Of a stretch of DNA of 64,000 nucleotides, positions 55,236-64,000 are shown one piece after another. Positions within the stretch are counted from its first letter, which is position 1. Every line of letters starts with the position of its first letter. The notes beneath the pieces were generated by a model. That model did not search any database and was not told the DNA's origin. It was given only the letters and a program-made list of their open reading frames with translations. The stretch is from Alphaproteobacteria bacterium (GTDB taxonomy: Bacteria; Pseudomonadota; Alphaproteobacteria; CALKHQ01): positions 434,001 to 498,000 of the forward strand of contig JAWKYB010000002.1 in NCBI GenBank assembly GCA_041396705.1, given 5' to 3'. The position numbers were made by a program, and so were the translations under genes.

Positions 55236-56054
55236 TCAGCGCTCGCGCCGGTACAGCAGCATCGCGATCGGCGCGAAGATGCCGGCGACGACGGCCGGAC
55301 CGATCAGCGCGAAGGCGATGTCGCCGGCCACGGCCCGGCCGTGGATGACGCCCCGGATCGCCGTCGTCAGCAGCGCGACGGGATTGACTCCGACGATGGC
55401 GGCCAGCCAGTCCGGCATCGTCGCCGGGTCGACATAGATGTTGGACAGGAAGGTCACCGGCATCAGCACCAGCCAACTCATCGTCATCACCGTCGCCGGC
55501 GTGCGCACGATCAGCCCGACGGCGGTGAAGATCCACCCGATTCCTGCGGCGAACACCAGCAGCAGGCCGATGGCGAACGCCACGCCGAGCACGCCGCCCT
55601 CGGGCCGGAAGCCGAGGATCAGGCCGACCGCGATCACCAGCACGGCCGAGGCGGCGTGGCGCACCATGTCGCCGGCGATCGCGCCGGCCACCGGCGCGGC
55701 CGCCCAGATCGGCATCGAGCGGAAGCGGTCGAAGATGCCGCGGCCGATATCGGTGTTCAGCGTGAAGCCGGTATAGATCGAGGTGAACATCACCGTCTGC
55801 ACCATGATGCCCGGCAGCAGGTACTGCAGGTAGACCGCCGACGAGCCGGCGACCGCGCCGCCGAACAGATAGGTGAACATCACGGTGAACATCACCGGCG
55901 TCACCGCGACGTCGAACAGCTGTTCCGGCCCGTGCTTGATCTTCAGCAGCGCGCGCCAGGCAAAGGTGGCCAGGTTGGCCAGCGCGCCCGGCGGCGCCGG
56001 CCGCTCGCGGGCAGCCAGCACGGCGGCGACGGCGTCGTCGATGCGCGCGCTCAT
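55236..56054 (-). CDS. ABC-2 permease (DrrB-like)
   Basis: 272 residues with six predicted membrane helices and the ABC-2 pattern (TDIGRGIFDRFRSMPIW, NPVALLTTAIRGVI). Together with the ATPase gene, with which it overlaps by 4 bp, it forms a DrrAB-type exporter for drugs or lipids. Substrate unknown. Confidence 0.88.
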   Translation of the reverse strand: MSARIDDAVAAVLAARERPAPPGALANLATFAWRALLKIKHGPEQLFDVAVTPVMFTVMFTYLFGGAVAGSSAVYLQYLLPGIMVQTVMFTSIYTGFTLNTDIGRGIFDRFRSMPIWAAAPVAGAIAGDMVRHAASAVLVIAVGLILGFRPEGGVLGVAFAIGLLLVFAAGIGWIFTAVGLIVRTPATVMTMSWLVLMPVTFLSNIYVDPATMPDWLAAIVGVNPVALLTTAIRGVIHGRAVAGDIAFALIGPAVVAGIFAPIAMLLYRRER

Positions 56055-57046
56055 GTCTCGGCCGCCGCCCGGTCGGCTTCGTCGGGCGCCACCGCGGCAT
56101 GGCCGGTCAGCGCGAAGAACACCTCGTCCAGGCTGGGCTGGCCCAGCGAGAACTCGCTGACGGCGAGCCCGGCCTCGGTCAGCGCGGCCAGCGCGGCGGC
56201 GGCCGCGGCCGGATCGGACAGCTGGGCGGTCAGCGCGCGCGGGTCGGCGTCGGCGTGGACGTGGTCGCCCAGCCGGCCGGTCAGCAGGGCCAGAGCCGCG
56301 TCCCGTCGCTCCGGCTCGGCCAGCCGCACGTGCAGCACGCTGGCGCCGACCGAGGCCTTCAGCTCGGCGCTGCTGCCCTCGGCGATCACCCGGCCGCGGT
56401 CGATCACCGCGATGCGGTCGGCCAGCTGGTCGGCCTCCTCCAGATACTGCGTGGTCAGCAGCACGGTGGCGCCGCCGGCGACCAGCGCGCGAATGATCTG
56501 CCACACCTGGCCGCGGCTGCGCGGATCGAGCCCGGTGGTCGGTTCGTCGAGGAACAGCAGCTCCGGCGTGCTGACGACGCTGGCGGCGATGTCGAGCCGG
56601 CGCCGCATGCCGCCCGAGTAGCGGCGCACCTGCTGGCCCGCCGCCTCCGCCAGGTCGAAGGCGTCGAGCAGCGCGGCGGCCCGGCCGCGCGCCTGGGCCC
56701 GGCCGAAGCCGAGCAGCCGGGCCAGCAGCACCAGGTTCTCCGATCCGGTCAGGTCCTCGTCGACCGAGGCGAACTGGCCGGTCAGGCTGATCCGCCGGCG
56801 CACCTGCGCCGCGTCGCGGACGATGTCTTGGCCGAGCACGCGGGCCGTGCCCGCCGTCGGGCGCAGCAGGGTGGCGAGCATGCGCACCAGCGTGGTCTTG
56901 CCGGCACCGTTGGGGCCGAGCAGGCCGAAGATGCTGCCGCGGCGCACCTGCAGGTCGATGCCGTCGACCGCCCGGTTGGCACCGAATGCCTTGACCAGGC
57001 CCGCGGTCTCGATCGCCAGGGTCGGGGAATGGGCATCGTCGTGCAT
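56051..57046 (-). CDS. ABC exporter ATP-binding protein (DrrA-like)
   Basis: 331 residues: Walker A GPNGAGKTT, SGGMRRRLDIA signature, LLFLDEPTTGLDPRSR, and the extended C-terminal domain typical of DrrA (VLHVRLAEPERRDAALALL, ending PSLDEVFFALTG). ATG 57046 (MHDDAHSP) is preferred; a GTG ten codons upstream is possible. First gene of the drrAB-eamA-ruvX run, divergent from gatC. Confidence 0.9.
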   Translation of the reverse strand: MHDDAHSPTLAIETAGLVKAFGANRAVDGIDLQVRRGSIFGLLGPNGAGKTTLVRMLATLLRPTAGTARVLGQDIVRDAAQVRRRISLTGQFASVDEDLTGSENLVLLARLLGFGRAQARGRAAALLDAFDLAEAAGQQVRRYSGGMRRRLDIAASVVSTPELLFLDEPTTGLDPRSRGQVWQIIRALVAGGATVLLTTQYLEEADQLADRIAVIDRGRVIAEGSSAELKASVGASVLHVRLAEPERRDAALALLTGRLGDHVHADADPRALTAQLSDPAAAAAALAALTEAGLAVSEFSLGQPSLDEVFFALTGHAAVAPDEADRAAAET

Positions 57047-57185
57047 GGTCGGGGCCGCATCGCCGTGTCGTCGCACACGGCACCTTCGCGCCGGGCCGCT
57101 TCGGCGCGGTTCATAACGCGTGCCGGCCCGGCGGGCAAATCACGTCGCGGCGCGCGGTGCCCCGGCCCGGCCGGCAAGGACCGGG

Positions 57186-57215
57186 TTGACAGTGCCGGCG
57201 CGCCCGGCGCAACAA
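57186..57215 (+). promoter_or_regulatory. Candidate gatCAB promoter
   Basis: TTGACA at 57186-57191 with a weak CAACAA-like -10 about 18 nt later, in the 274-bp divergent region upstream of gatC. The -35 is perfect, the -10 is poor. Confidence 0.3.
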
Positions 57216-57320
57216 GCCCGGCACGTGGCGGCCGGGCGTGGGTTGTCGGGCCAGCGGGCGCGGTGATACCGTCCGGCAGCCTTCGCAACGCAGCTCTGGC
57301 CTGAACCGGGAATGCCGCCC

Positions 57321-57608
57321 ATGCCGCTGGACAAGGATACGGTGCGCCGCATCGCGCACCTGGCACGCATCCGCGTCACCGACGCGGAGCTCGACGCCGT
57401 GCGCCACGACATGGAGCGCATCCTCGGCTTCGTCGCCCAGCTCGACGAGGTCGACACCGCCGGCGTCGAGCCGATGACCAGCGTGGTGGCGATGGGCCTG
57501 CGCTGGCGCGAGGACGCGGTCACCGACGGCGATCGCCGCGACGCGGTGCTGGCCAATGCGCCAGACCCGGAGCGCGGCTTCTTCACCGTGCCGACGGTGG
57601 TGGAATAG
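57321..57608 (+). CDS. gatC: Asp/Glu-tRNA amidotransferase subunit GatC
   Basis: Small clamp subunit that holds GatA and GatB together, 95 residues (DTVRRIAHLARIRVTDAEL, GVEPMTSV, ERGFFTVPTVVE). ATG 57321 or 57312 can start it. gatA follows after 3 bp. Confidence 0.94.
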   Translation: MPLDKDTVRRIAHLARIRVTDAELDAVRHDMERILGFVAQLDEVDTAGVEPMTSVVAMGLRWREDAVTDGDRRDAVLANAPDPERGFFTVPTVVE

Positions 57609-57611
57609 GCG

Positions 57612-59102
57612 ATGGCGGGCAGCGACCTCACCCACCTGACCATCGCCGCGGCGCTCGACGGCCTGGCCGCCGGCCGGTTCAGCGCGCGCGAGCTGGCGCA
57701 GGCGCATCTCGACGCGATGGCCGCGGCCCGCAGCCTGAACGCTTTCGTCACCGAGACGCCGGACAAGGCGCTGGCGATGGCCGCGGCCAGCGACGCGCGG
57801 CGCGCCAAGGCTGAGGCGCGGCCGCTGGACGGCATCCCGGTCGCGGTCAAGGACCTGTTCTGCACCGAGGGCGTGCTGACCACGGCGGCCAGCCGCATCC
57901 TCGACGGCTTCGCGCCGCCCTATGAGAGCACGGTCACGGCCAACCTGTGGGCGGCCGGCGCGGTGATGCTGGGCAAGACCAACATGGACGAGTTCGCCAT
58001 GGGCTCGTCGAACCTGACCAGCCACTACGGCCCGGTCGCCAATCCCTGGCGCGCGCCGGGCGACACGTCTGCACGCGTGCCGGGCGGCTCGTCCGGCGGC
58101 TCGGCGGCGGCGGTGGCGGCGGCGCTGGCCATGGGCACGCTCGGCACCGACACCGGCGGCTCGATCCGCCAGCCGGCGTCGTTCAGCGGCGTGGTCGGGC
58201 TGAAGCCGACCTACGGCCGCTGCTCGCGCTGGGGTATCGTCGCCTTCGCCTCGTCGCTGGACCAGGCCGGGCCGTTCGGCCGCTCGGTGCGCGACGCCGC
58301 CCTGATGCTCGGCGCCATCGCCGGCTTCGATGCGAAGGATTCGACCAGCGTCGACCGGCCGGTGCCGGACTATGCTGCCGGCCTTGCCGGCGACGTCCGC
58401 GGCCTCAGGATCGGCATCCCGAAGGAATACCGGCCCGACGGCCTGCCGGCGGAGATCGGCGCGCTGTGGGACCGCGGCATCGCCTGGCTGAAGGAGGCCG
58501 GCGCCGCGATCGTCGACATCAGCCTGCCGCACACGCAATACGCGCTGCCGGCCTACTACATCGTCGCCCCGGCCGAGGCCTCGTCGAACCTCGCCCGCTA
58601 CGACGGCGTGCGTTTCGGCCTGCGGGTGCCGGCCGACGAGCTGATCGACATGTACGAGGCAACGCGCGGCGCCGGTTTCGGCGCCGAGGTGCGCCGCCGC
58701 GTGCTGATCGGCACCTATGTGCTGTCGGCCGGCTACTACGACGCCTACTACAACAAGGCGCGGCGGGTGCGCAGCCTGATCGCCCGCGATTTCGCGCAGG
58801 CGTTCGAGACGGTCGACGCGATCCTGACGCCGACCACGCCGAATGCGGCGTTCCCGGTCGACGATCCGGTCGACGACCCGATCAAGATGTACCTCAACGA
58901 CGTGTTCACGGTGCCGGCGAACATGGCCGGCCTGCCCGGCATCTCGGTGCCGGCCGGCCTGAACGGCGAGGGCCTGCCGCTCGGCCTGCAGGTGCTGGGC
59001 CGGCCGTTCGACGAGCCGACCGTGTTCCGGGTCGCCCAGGCGATCGAGGATGCCGCCGGCTTCGATGCGCTGGGCGCGGTCAAGGCGGGGATCGGCGCAT
59101 GA
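57612..59102 (+). CDS. gatA: Asp/Glu-tRNA amidotransferase subunit GatA
   Basis: Amidase subunit that releases ammonia from glutamine. 496 residues with the Ser-cis-Ser-Lys triad: Lys80 in VAVKDLFC and the serines in PGGSSGGSAAAVAAALAMG and TDTGGSIRQPASF. NMDEFAMGSSNL is the GatA hallmark. Its stop overlaps the gatB start by 4 bp. Confidence 0.97.
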   Translation: MAGSDLTHLTIAAALDGLAAGRFSARELAQAHLDAMAAARSLNAFVTETPDKALAMAAASDARRAKAEARPLDGIPVAVKDLFCTEGVLTTAASRILDGFAPPYESTVTANLWAAGAVMLGKTNMDEFAMGSSNLTSHYGPVANPWRAPGDTSARVPGGSSGGSAAAVAAALAMGTLGTDTGGSIRQPASFSGVVGLKPTYGRCSRWGIVAFASSLDQAGPFGRSVRDAALMLGAIAGFDAKDSTSVDRPVPDYAAGLAGDVRGLRIGIPKEYRPDGLPAEIGALWDRGIAWLKEAGAAIVDISLPHTQYALPAYYIVAPAEASSNLARYDGVRFGLRVPADELIDMYEATRGAGFGAEVRRRVLIGTYVLSAGYYDAYYNKARRVRSLIARDFAQAFETVDAILTPTTPNAAFPVDDPVDDPIKMYLNDVFTVPANMAGLPGISVPAGLNGEGLPLGLQVLGRPFDEPTVFRVAQAIEDAAGFDALGAVKAGIGA

Positions 59103-60559
59103 TCATCAAGGGCGAGACCGGCGTTTGGGAGATGGTGCTGGGCCTGGAGGTCCATGCCCAGGTGACCTCCCAGGCCAAGCTGTTCTCCGGCGCGGCCACC
59201 GCCTTCGGCGCCGAGGCCAACACCCAGGTCAGCCTGGTCGACGCGGCGCTGCCGGGCATGCTGCCGGTGATCAACGGCGAATGCGTCCGCCAGGCGGTGC
59301 GCACCGGGCTGGGCCTGAATGCGCAGATCAACTTGCGCTCGGTGTTCGACCGCAAGAACTACTTCTATCCGGACCTGCCGCAGGGCTACCAGATCTCGCA
59401 GTACCTGCAGCCGGTGGTCGGCGCCGGGGTGATCGCCATCGATCTGCCCGACGGCGCGACCAAGGACGTGCGCATCACCCGCCTGCACCTGGAGCAGGAT
59501 GCCGGCAAGTCGCTGCACGACCAGGATCCGCACCGCACCTTCATCGACCTCAACCGCGCCGGCGTCGCGCTGATGGAGATCGTGTCGGAGCCGGACATGC
59601 GCTCGCCGGACGAGGCCGCCGCCTATGTCACCAAGCTGCGCGCGATCCTGCGCTATCTCGGCACCTGCGACGGCAACATGGAGCAGGGCTCGCTGCGCGC
59701 CGACGTCAACGTCTCGGTGCGCCGGCCGGGCGAGGGGCTCGGCACACGCTGCGAGATCAAGAACGTCAACTCGATCCGCTTCATCCGCCAGGCGATCGAG
59801 TACGAGGCGCGCCGCCAGGTCGAAATCCTGGAGGAGGGCGGCACCATCGTGCAGGAGACGCGCCTGTTCGATTCGGCCAAGGGCGTCACCCGCTCGATGC
59901 GCTCGAAGGAGGAGGCGCACGACTACCGCTATTTCCCCGACCCGGACCTGCTGCCGCTGGAGCTGGATCCGGCCTGGGTGGATGCGCTGCGCGCGGCGCT
60001 GCCGGAACTGCCGGACGCCAAGAAGGCGCGCTTCGTCGAGGCGTTCGGGCTGTCGGCCTACGACGCCGGCGTGCTGGTGGCCGACCGCGACACGGCCGCC
60101 TATTACGAGGCGGTGGTGGACGCGAGCGGCAGGGCACGCGACCCGAAGCTTGCCGCCAACTGGGTGATCTCAGAGCTGTTCGGCCGGCTGAACCGGGCCG
60201 GCGTGGAGATCGAGTCCTCGCCGGTCTCGGCCGCCGACCTGGGCGGGCTGATCGACCTGATCGCCGACGACACCATCTCCGGCAAGATCGCCAAGGACGT
60301 GTTCAACGACATGTTCGCCAGCGGCCGGCCGGCGGCGGCGATCGTCGAGGAGAAGGGGCTGCGCCAGATCACCGACACCGGCGCCATCGACGCCGCGGTC
60401 GATGCGGTGATCGCGGCCAGCCCGGACAACGTCGCCGCCTATCGCGGCGGCAACGACAAGCTGATCGGCTGGTTCGTCGGCCAGGTGATGAAGGCGACCC
60501 AGGGCAAGGCCAACCCGAAGCTGGTCAACGAGGTGCTGCGGGCGCGGCTGAAGGGCTGA
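59099..60559 (+). CDS. gatB: Asp/Glu-tRNA amidotransferase subunit GatB
   Basis: Kinase/transamidase subunit that activates Glu-tRNA(Gln) and Asp-tRNA(Asn). 486 residues: VLGLEVHAQV at the N-terminus, DRKNYFYPDLPQGYQISQY, HLEQDAGKS, the NxxGxxLMEIVS-type region NRAGVALMEIVSEPDMRS, then the YqeY-like tRNA-binding tail. With GatC/GatA it suggests indirect Gln and/or Asn tRNA charging. Confidence 0.97.
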   Translation: MIIKGETGVWEMVLGLEVHAQVTSQAKLFSGAATAFGAEANTQVSLVDAALPGMLPVINGECVRQAVRTGLGLNAQINLRSVFDRKNYFYPDLPQGYQISQYLQPVVGAGVIAIDLPDGATKDVRITRLHLEQDAGKSLHDQDPHRTFIDLNRAGVALMEIVSEPDMRSPDEAAAYVTKLRAILRYLGTCDGNMEQGSLRADVNVSVRRPGEGLGTRCEIKNVNSIRFIRQAIEYEARRQVEILEEGGTIVQETRLFDSAKGVTRSMRSKEEAHDYRYFPDPDLLPLELDPAWVDALRAALPELPDAKKARFVEAFGLSAYDAGVLVADRDTAAYYEAVVDASGRARDPKLAANWVISELFGRLNRAGVEIESSPVSAADLGGLIDLIADDTISGKIAKDVFNDMFASGRPAAAIVEEKGLRQITDTGAIDAAVDAVIAASPDNVAAYRGGNDKLIGWFVGQVMKATQGKANPKLVNEVLRARLKG

Positions 60560-60646
60560 GCGCCGATTCGCTTGCCCGCGCCTGTGGCGGCGCTAATCTA
60601 AGCCCTCCCGTTCGCCATTCATCCGCCCCTTGCGGGGAGAGCCGGT

Positions 60647-61291
60647 TTGACCGAGACCACCACGCCCGTGCCCGCGCTGGCCGAAGATCCGGCCGGCTTC
60701 TGGGACCAGAGATATGCCGACAGCGACTATTTCTACGGCACCGCGCCCAATGCCTGGCTGGTGACGCAGAAGCACCGGCTGAAGGCGGGCCAGGCCGTGC
60801 TGGCGGTCGCCGACGGCGAGGGCCGCAACGGCGTATGGCTGGCCGAGCAGGGCTGCAAGGTGACGGCGGTCGACGCTTCGCCCAAGGCCCAGGCCAAGGC
60901 GGCGGCGCTGGCGCAGAAGCACGGCGTCGGGCTGACCCTGCACACCACCGACCTGCGCTCGTGGGACTGGCCGGCCGGCCGCTTCGACGTGGTGGTGGCG
61001 ATCTATGCCCACTTCCGCCGCTGGGACCGGCCGGTGATCCACGCCAAGATGCTGCAGGCGCTGGTGCCGGGCGGGCTGGTGCTGATCCAGGCGTTCAGCC
61101 CCTATCAGCGGCTTTACCAGTCCGGCGGCCCGCCCGACCTCGACATGCTCTATTCGGCCTATCGCCTGCGCGAGGATTTCCGCGACGCGGACATCCTGGA
61201 ACTGGACGAGACCGAGACCACGCTCGACGAGGGCCGCGGCCATCGCGGCCGCGCGGCGGTGACCAGCCTGGTCGCCCGTCGCCGGCCCTGA
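60647..61291 (+). CDS. SAM-dependent methyltransferase (TehB/thiopurine-like)
   Basis: 214 residues, Rossmann methyltransferase of the TehB-like class: FWDQRYADSDYFYGTAPN at the N-terminus, VLAVADGEGRNGVWLA as SAM motif I, VDASPKAQAKA as motif II. Several relatives act on tellurite or on small thiols; the substrate here is unknown. TTG start 60647, no stronger start nearby. Confidence 0.8.
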   Translation: MTETTTPVPALAEDPAGFWDQRYADSDYFYGTAPNAWLVTQKHRLKAGQAVLAVADGEGRNGVWLAEQGCKVTAVDASPKAQAKAAALAQKHGVGLTLHTTDLRSWDWPAGRFDVVVAIYAHFRRWDRPVIHAKMLQALVPGGLVLIQAFSPYQRLYQSGGPPDLDMLYSAYRLREDFRDADILELDETETTLDEGRGHRGRAAVTSLVARRRP

Positions 61292-61386
61292 GGGCCGCGC
61301 CCGGTTCGCGCAGGCCTTTCCTTTCGCGCCGGCCGCATCAGGTTCGCGACCGCGTCCATACACAGATCGAACAGGGGAAACCGCCG

Positions 61387-62088
61387 ATGATCGACGTCTA
61401 CAGCTGGCCGACCCCGAACGGCCACAAGATCCACATCATGCTGGAGGAATGCGGGCTGGCCTACCGGGCGATCCCGGTCAACATCGGCAGCGGCGACCAA
61501 TTCGCGCCGGACTTCCTGAAGATCAGCCCGAACAACAAGATCCCGGCCATCGTCGATCCGGACGGGCCGGACGGCAAGCCGATCTCGGTGTTCGAGAGCG
61601 GCGCGATCCTGATCTACCTGGCCGAGAAGACCGGCCGCTTCATGCCGGGCGCCGACCGCCCGCGCGAGCGCTATCGGGTGCTGGAGTGGCTGATGTTCCA
61701 GATGGGCGGCGTCGGCCCGATGCTGGGCCAGGCCCACCACTTCCGCAACTACGCGCCGCAGAAGATCCCCTACGCCTACGACCGCTACACCAACGAGGCC
61801 GGCCGGCTCTATGGCGTGATCGACCGCCGGCTGGGCGAGAGCCCGTGGCTGGCCGGCGACGCCTATTCGATCGCCGACATCGCCACCTTCCCCTGGCTGC
61901 GCTCCTACGAGAACCAGGGCCAGAAGCTGGAGGACTTCCCGCACCTGAAGGCGTGGTTCGAGACCATCGCCGAGCGGCCGGCGGTCAAGCGCGGGGTCGA
62001 GGTGCTGATGGAGCACCGCCGCCAGGGCGGCATGTCCGAGGCGGAGAAGAAGGTGCTGTTCGGCGCGCAGCAATACGCCCGCCGTTGA
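61387..62088 (+). CDS. Glutathione transferase-like disulfide oxidoreductase (YfcG/Nu class)
   Basis: 233 residues, GST fold: thioredoxin-like N-terminus (IDVYSWPTPNGHKIHIMLEE) and the TPNGHKI motif of YfcG/YghU disulfide-bond reductases, SPNNKIPAIVD, FESGAILIYLAEK, then the helical C-terminal domain (SIADIATFPWLRSYE). Probably glutathione-dependent reduction of small disulfides. Overlaps the next gene by 4 bp. Confidence 0.9.
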   Translation: MIDVYSWPTPNGHKIHIMLEECGLAYRAIPVNIGSGDQFAPDFLKISPNNKIPAIVDPDGPDGKPISVFESGAILIYLAEKTGRFMPGADRPRERYRVLEWLMFQMGGVGPMLGQAHHFRNYAPQKIPYAYDRYTNEAGRLYGVIDRRLGESPWLAGDAYSIADIATFPWLRSYENQGQKLEDFPHLKAWFETIAERPAVKRGVEVLMEHRRQGGMSEAEKKVLFGAQQYARR

Positions 62089-62651
62089 GCGGCACGCCGG
62101 CCGCCGGCGGTGCGGGCGAGAGCGCCCGCACCCGCACCCTGCGCTACGGGCTGTGGGGCTGCTCGACGCTGATCATCGCGCTGGTCGTGCTGGTCGCCGT
62201 CGTCGCGTCGGTCGCCTATCTCGAATACAGCGAGCCGGACTCCGACTTCCCGCGCCGGCTCGCCGACGCGGTGGCCGCGGCCGGCGAGGGCGGAACGGTC
62301 GACCTGGCCGCGCTGTCCGACACCGCGTGGCAGCAGGTCAGCCTGCTGCCGCACGGCGAGACCGCGCCGGCCGCGATCGACGCCTGCCTCGGCTTCGCCT
62401 GGGACAAGTCCGAACTGGTCGCCGGCCACCTCGCCGGCGCCGGCTCGCACGCGTTCGTGCTCGCCGCCGACGGCGAGGCGCTCGACTATGGCTGGCACCT
62501 GATCGCCGGCCAGCCGCTGGCCTTCGACCCGTGGCCGTGCGCCCTGGCGCGGGCCGACGCGCGCTTCGCCGTCCACATCGACGGCGGCGTGGCGCGGCTC
62601 AGCCCGCTGCAGGCGCAGCCGACGGACGCGAATCCGGGTTCGGGCGGTTAG
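62085..62651 (+). CDS. Membrane-anchored protein of unknown function
   Basis: 188 residues. A short N-terminus, one membrane helix (TLIIALVVLVAVVASVAYLE, residues about 27-46), then a periplasmic or outer domain with two lone cysteines (DACLGF, WPCALA). TTG start at 62085 overlaps the GST stop as TTGA. No family recognised. Confidence 0.65.
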   Translation: MSGTPAAGGAGESARTRTLRYGLWGCSTLIIALVVLVAVVASVAYLEYSEPDSDFPRRLADAVAAAGEGGTVDLAALSDTAWQQVSLLPHGETAPAAIDACLGFAWDKSELVAGHLAGAGSHAFVLAADGEALDYGWHLIAGQPLAFDPWPCALARADARFAVHIDGGVARLSPLQAQPTDANPGSGG

Positions 62652-62672
62652 CCGCGGGACGCGGCCGGCCGG

Positions 62673-62891
62673 TCAGCCGACGGCAACCTTCCGCGGGCGG
62701 CCGCGGCGACGCCGCTCGGCCCCCGGGAACTGCACGACATCGCCGCCGCCGTTGAGCATCAGCAGTTCTTGCTTCGCCCGTTCCAGCGTCGCGACCTCGC
62801 GTGCGCCCTCGCGATCGAAAACGTGAATGCAGCTCAACTTGATCTCGACCAGATCGAGCAGAGCTTCGACAGTCCTGTCTGACAGTTGCAT
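62673..62891 (-). CDS. Small protein with AT-hook-like C-terminus
   Basis: 72 residues. The first two thirds are helical (MQLSDRTVEALLDLVEIKLS) with one Cys, then a short hydrophobic-Gly link. The protein ends RRRRGRPRKVAVG, whose RGRPRK is the AT-hook core. Start ATG 62891 is chosen because GAGG stands 7 nt in front; ATG 62897 would leave it only 1 nt. Function unknown; a DNA-binding role is inference. Confidence 0.65.
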   Translation of the reverse strand: MQLSDRTVEALLDLVEIKLSCIHVFDREGAREVATLERAKQELLMLNGGGDVVQFPGAERRRRGRPRKVAVG

Positions 62892-63151
62892 GGCCATACC
62901 TCGTGCCAATCCATTGCCCCCCGCGGCACCTGTGCGGATCCGGCTTTCTGCCAATCCTTGACGACGACCGGTGATGCCACGAAGTCGAGGCAACGTTGGC
63001 GCAACAGTCCTAAAAAATCTTGAAGCCGTCCGCACAAGCCAAATCGGCCATCGCCGGCCGGCCGGGCGGGCCGCGACGGTTAATCCGATGGCAACCGCTA
63101 TGCGGCAGATTTGATGCGTATTGTCCGATCTGCCGGCAGGAGGCGCGCCCG

Positions 63152-63559
63152 ATGACCCAGCTGCACGTGATGACCTTTGCGAACAACGCGGCGATGGGCG
63201 CCGACGTGCCGGACGACCTGGTGCATAACGTCGACGAATACCTCGGCGAGGGATTGTACAGCCGCCGGCTGACCGACAAGATCCTCAGCGCGTTCAACCA
63301 GGCCTATGCCACCGGCGAGTTCGAGGTCGCCGACATCCTGCGCCAGGCGCTGTCCCACGCGGTCGACAACACCGATTCGGTCGGCGGCGAGCGGCGGCGC
63401 CATCCGGCGCTGTCGCAGGCCGAGCTGTGGGTGCGCTACGTCAACGCGCGCAACGCGTACAAGACTGCCAGCGACCCGCTGTCCGGCGCCGCGCCGGAGA
63501 CGGTGGAGACGGCGCTGAACCGGATGAAGGAAGCCTATCGCCGCTGGAGCGCGGCCTGA
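63152..63559 (+). CDS. Conserved hypothetical protein
   Basis: 135 residues, no family recognised. Predicted mostly helical (LYSRRLTDKILSAFNQAYA, VADILRQALSHAVD) and soluble. An AGGAGG site lies about 8 nt before ATG 63152, strong support for a real gene and this start. It is convergent with the speE gene. Confidence 0.7.
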   Translation: MTQLHVMTFANNAAMGADVPDDLVHNVDEYLGEGLYSRRLTDKILSAFNQAYATGEFEVADILRQALSHAVDNTDSVGGERRRHPALSQAELWVRYVNARNAYKTASDPLSGAAPETVETALNRMKEAYRRWSAA

Positions 63560-63581
63560 TCGAGGCGGCGCGGCGACCGGC

Positions 63582-64000
63582 TCAACCTGCCGCCAGCAGC
63601 CGGGCGACATCGCCCGGCATCGCAACCTGGCCACGTGGATCTCGGCGGAACTGTACGCCGTCGCCACGGCTGACGCCGCCAGCCGGCCGGCGATCGTCGC
63701 CCGGTCGAGCCCGCGCAGCGCGGTGTCGTCGGTCGCCCAGCCATAGGCCAGCGCGCCGCCGGTATAGCTCGGCACCTGGGCGAAATAGAAGCTCGCGTCG
63801 GCGAAGGCCGCGGCCCAGCCGCGCGGCTCTGCACCAGCACCTCCGGCTGCAGGAACGGCGTGCCCGCCATCGTCACCAGCACCCCGCCGGGGCCCAGGCC
63901 GCCGGTGGCAGGCCGCGTAGAACGCCGCCGAGAACAGCGGCTCGCTCGCCGGCTCGGGATCGGTCGAGTCGACGACGATCACGTCGAAGCGCTCGCCGTC
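63582..64000 (-). pseudogene. speE: Spermidine synthase-like gene, 3' part, frame broken
   Basis: C-terminal part of a polyamine aminopropyltransferase; the gene continues past the right edge. Recognisable pieces are IVVDSTDPEPASEPLFSAAF, then GPGGVLVTMAGTPFLQPE in another frame, then FADASFYFAQVPSYTGGALA in the first frame, then AMPGDVARLLAAG and a stop at 63582 in another frame. Three indels are needed (near 63905, 63820 and 63630). Either decay or sequence error at the end of the window. Confidence 0.7.

Overview
The window is one 64-kb stretch of chromosomal DNA from a very GC-rich alphaproteobacterium, most likely in or near the Rhodospirillales. The evidence is the GC-saturated third codon positions and several alphaproteobacterial gene orders: rpsF-rpsR-rplI with dnaB-alr-radA-cvpA-purF; fabD-fabG-acpP-fabF-mltG with yicC-gmk; and purM-purN / DUF2066-hdaA-ppk-ppx / rnd-aspS. 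It also holds DivK, EipB, a DinB with an N-terminal zinc ribbon, and GatCAB. It is almost entirely housekeeping DNA. I see no rRNA, tRNA, CRISPR array, prophage, integrase or insertion sequence, and no gene-free gap longer than about 270 bp.

Layout. 1-2.3 kb: end of bamB, then der. 2.3-14.6 kb (minus strand): S6, S18 and L9, cyclopropane fatty acid synthase, dnaB, alr, mlaE-mlaF, radA, cvpA, purF, a DUF2937-like membrane protein and an SDR. 14.8-19.6 kb (plus): type II fatty acid synthesis genes and mltG. 19.6-26.2 kb (minus): a block with the order cecR-ybhG-ybhF-ybhS-ybhR (TetR regulator, membrane fusion protein, double ATPase, two ABC-2 permeases) plus an SDR. It sits between mltG and yicC, which usually adjoin. 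The ybhF/ybhS junction carries at least five apparent frame breaks. 26.2-27.8 kb: yicC-gmk. 27.8-29.5 kb (minus): purM-purN. 29.6-36.1 kb (plus): DUF2066 protein, HdaA, an SDR, ppk, ppx. 36.0-39.3 kb: rnd and aspS, divergent. 39.4-43.1 kb: a lipoprotein, EipB, dinB, a ROK sugar kinase. 43.2-46.5 kb: DivK, L33, an S41 protease lipoprotein, and an HPt/pseudo-receiver protein. 46.5-53.3 kb (minus): rnr, topA, dprA, plsY. 53.4-57.0 kb: a VOC protein, ruvX, an EamA transporter and a DrrAB-type exporter. 57.3-62.7 kb (plus): gatC-gatA-gatB, a methyltransferase, a Nu-class glutathione transferase-like protein and a membrane protein. 62.7-64.0 kb: two small conserved hypotheticals and the 3' part of a frame-broken spermidine synthase.

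The genes serve translation and its quality control, replication and its control (dnaB, Hda, DnaA-like boxes), envelope upkeep (BamB, Mla, EipB, MltG, CFA, CtpA), phospholipid and fatty acid synthesis, purines, polyphosphate and the cell-cycle phosphorelay (DivK). The most noteworthy points are departures from the expected pattern: a Hda protein whose Walker A lysine is threonine; an SDR without Tyr/Lys; an HPt protein fused to a receiver stripped of its acidic pocket; three contiguous DnaA-box-like 9-mers upstream of dnaB; an AT-rich rare-codon patch inside alr; and two tight clusters of indels. I found no convincing new defence or mobile system.
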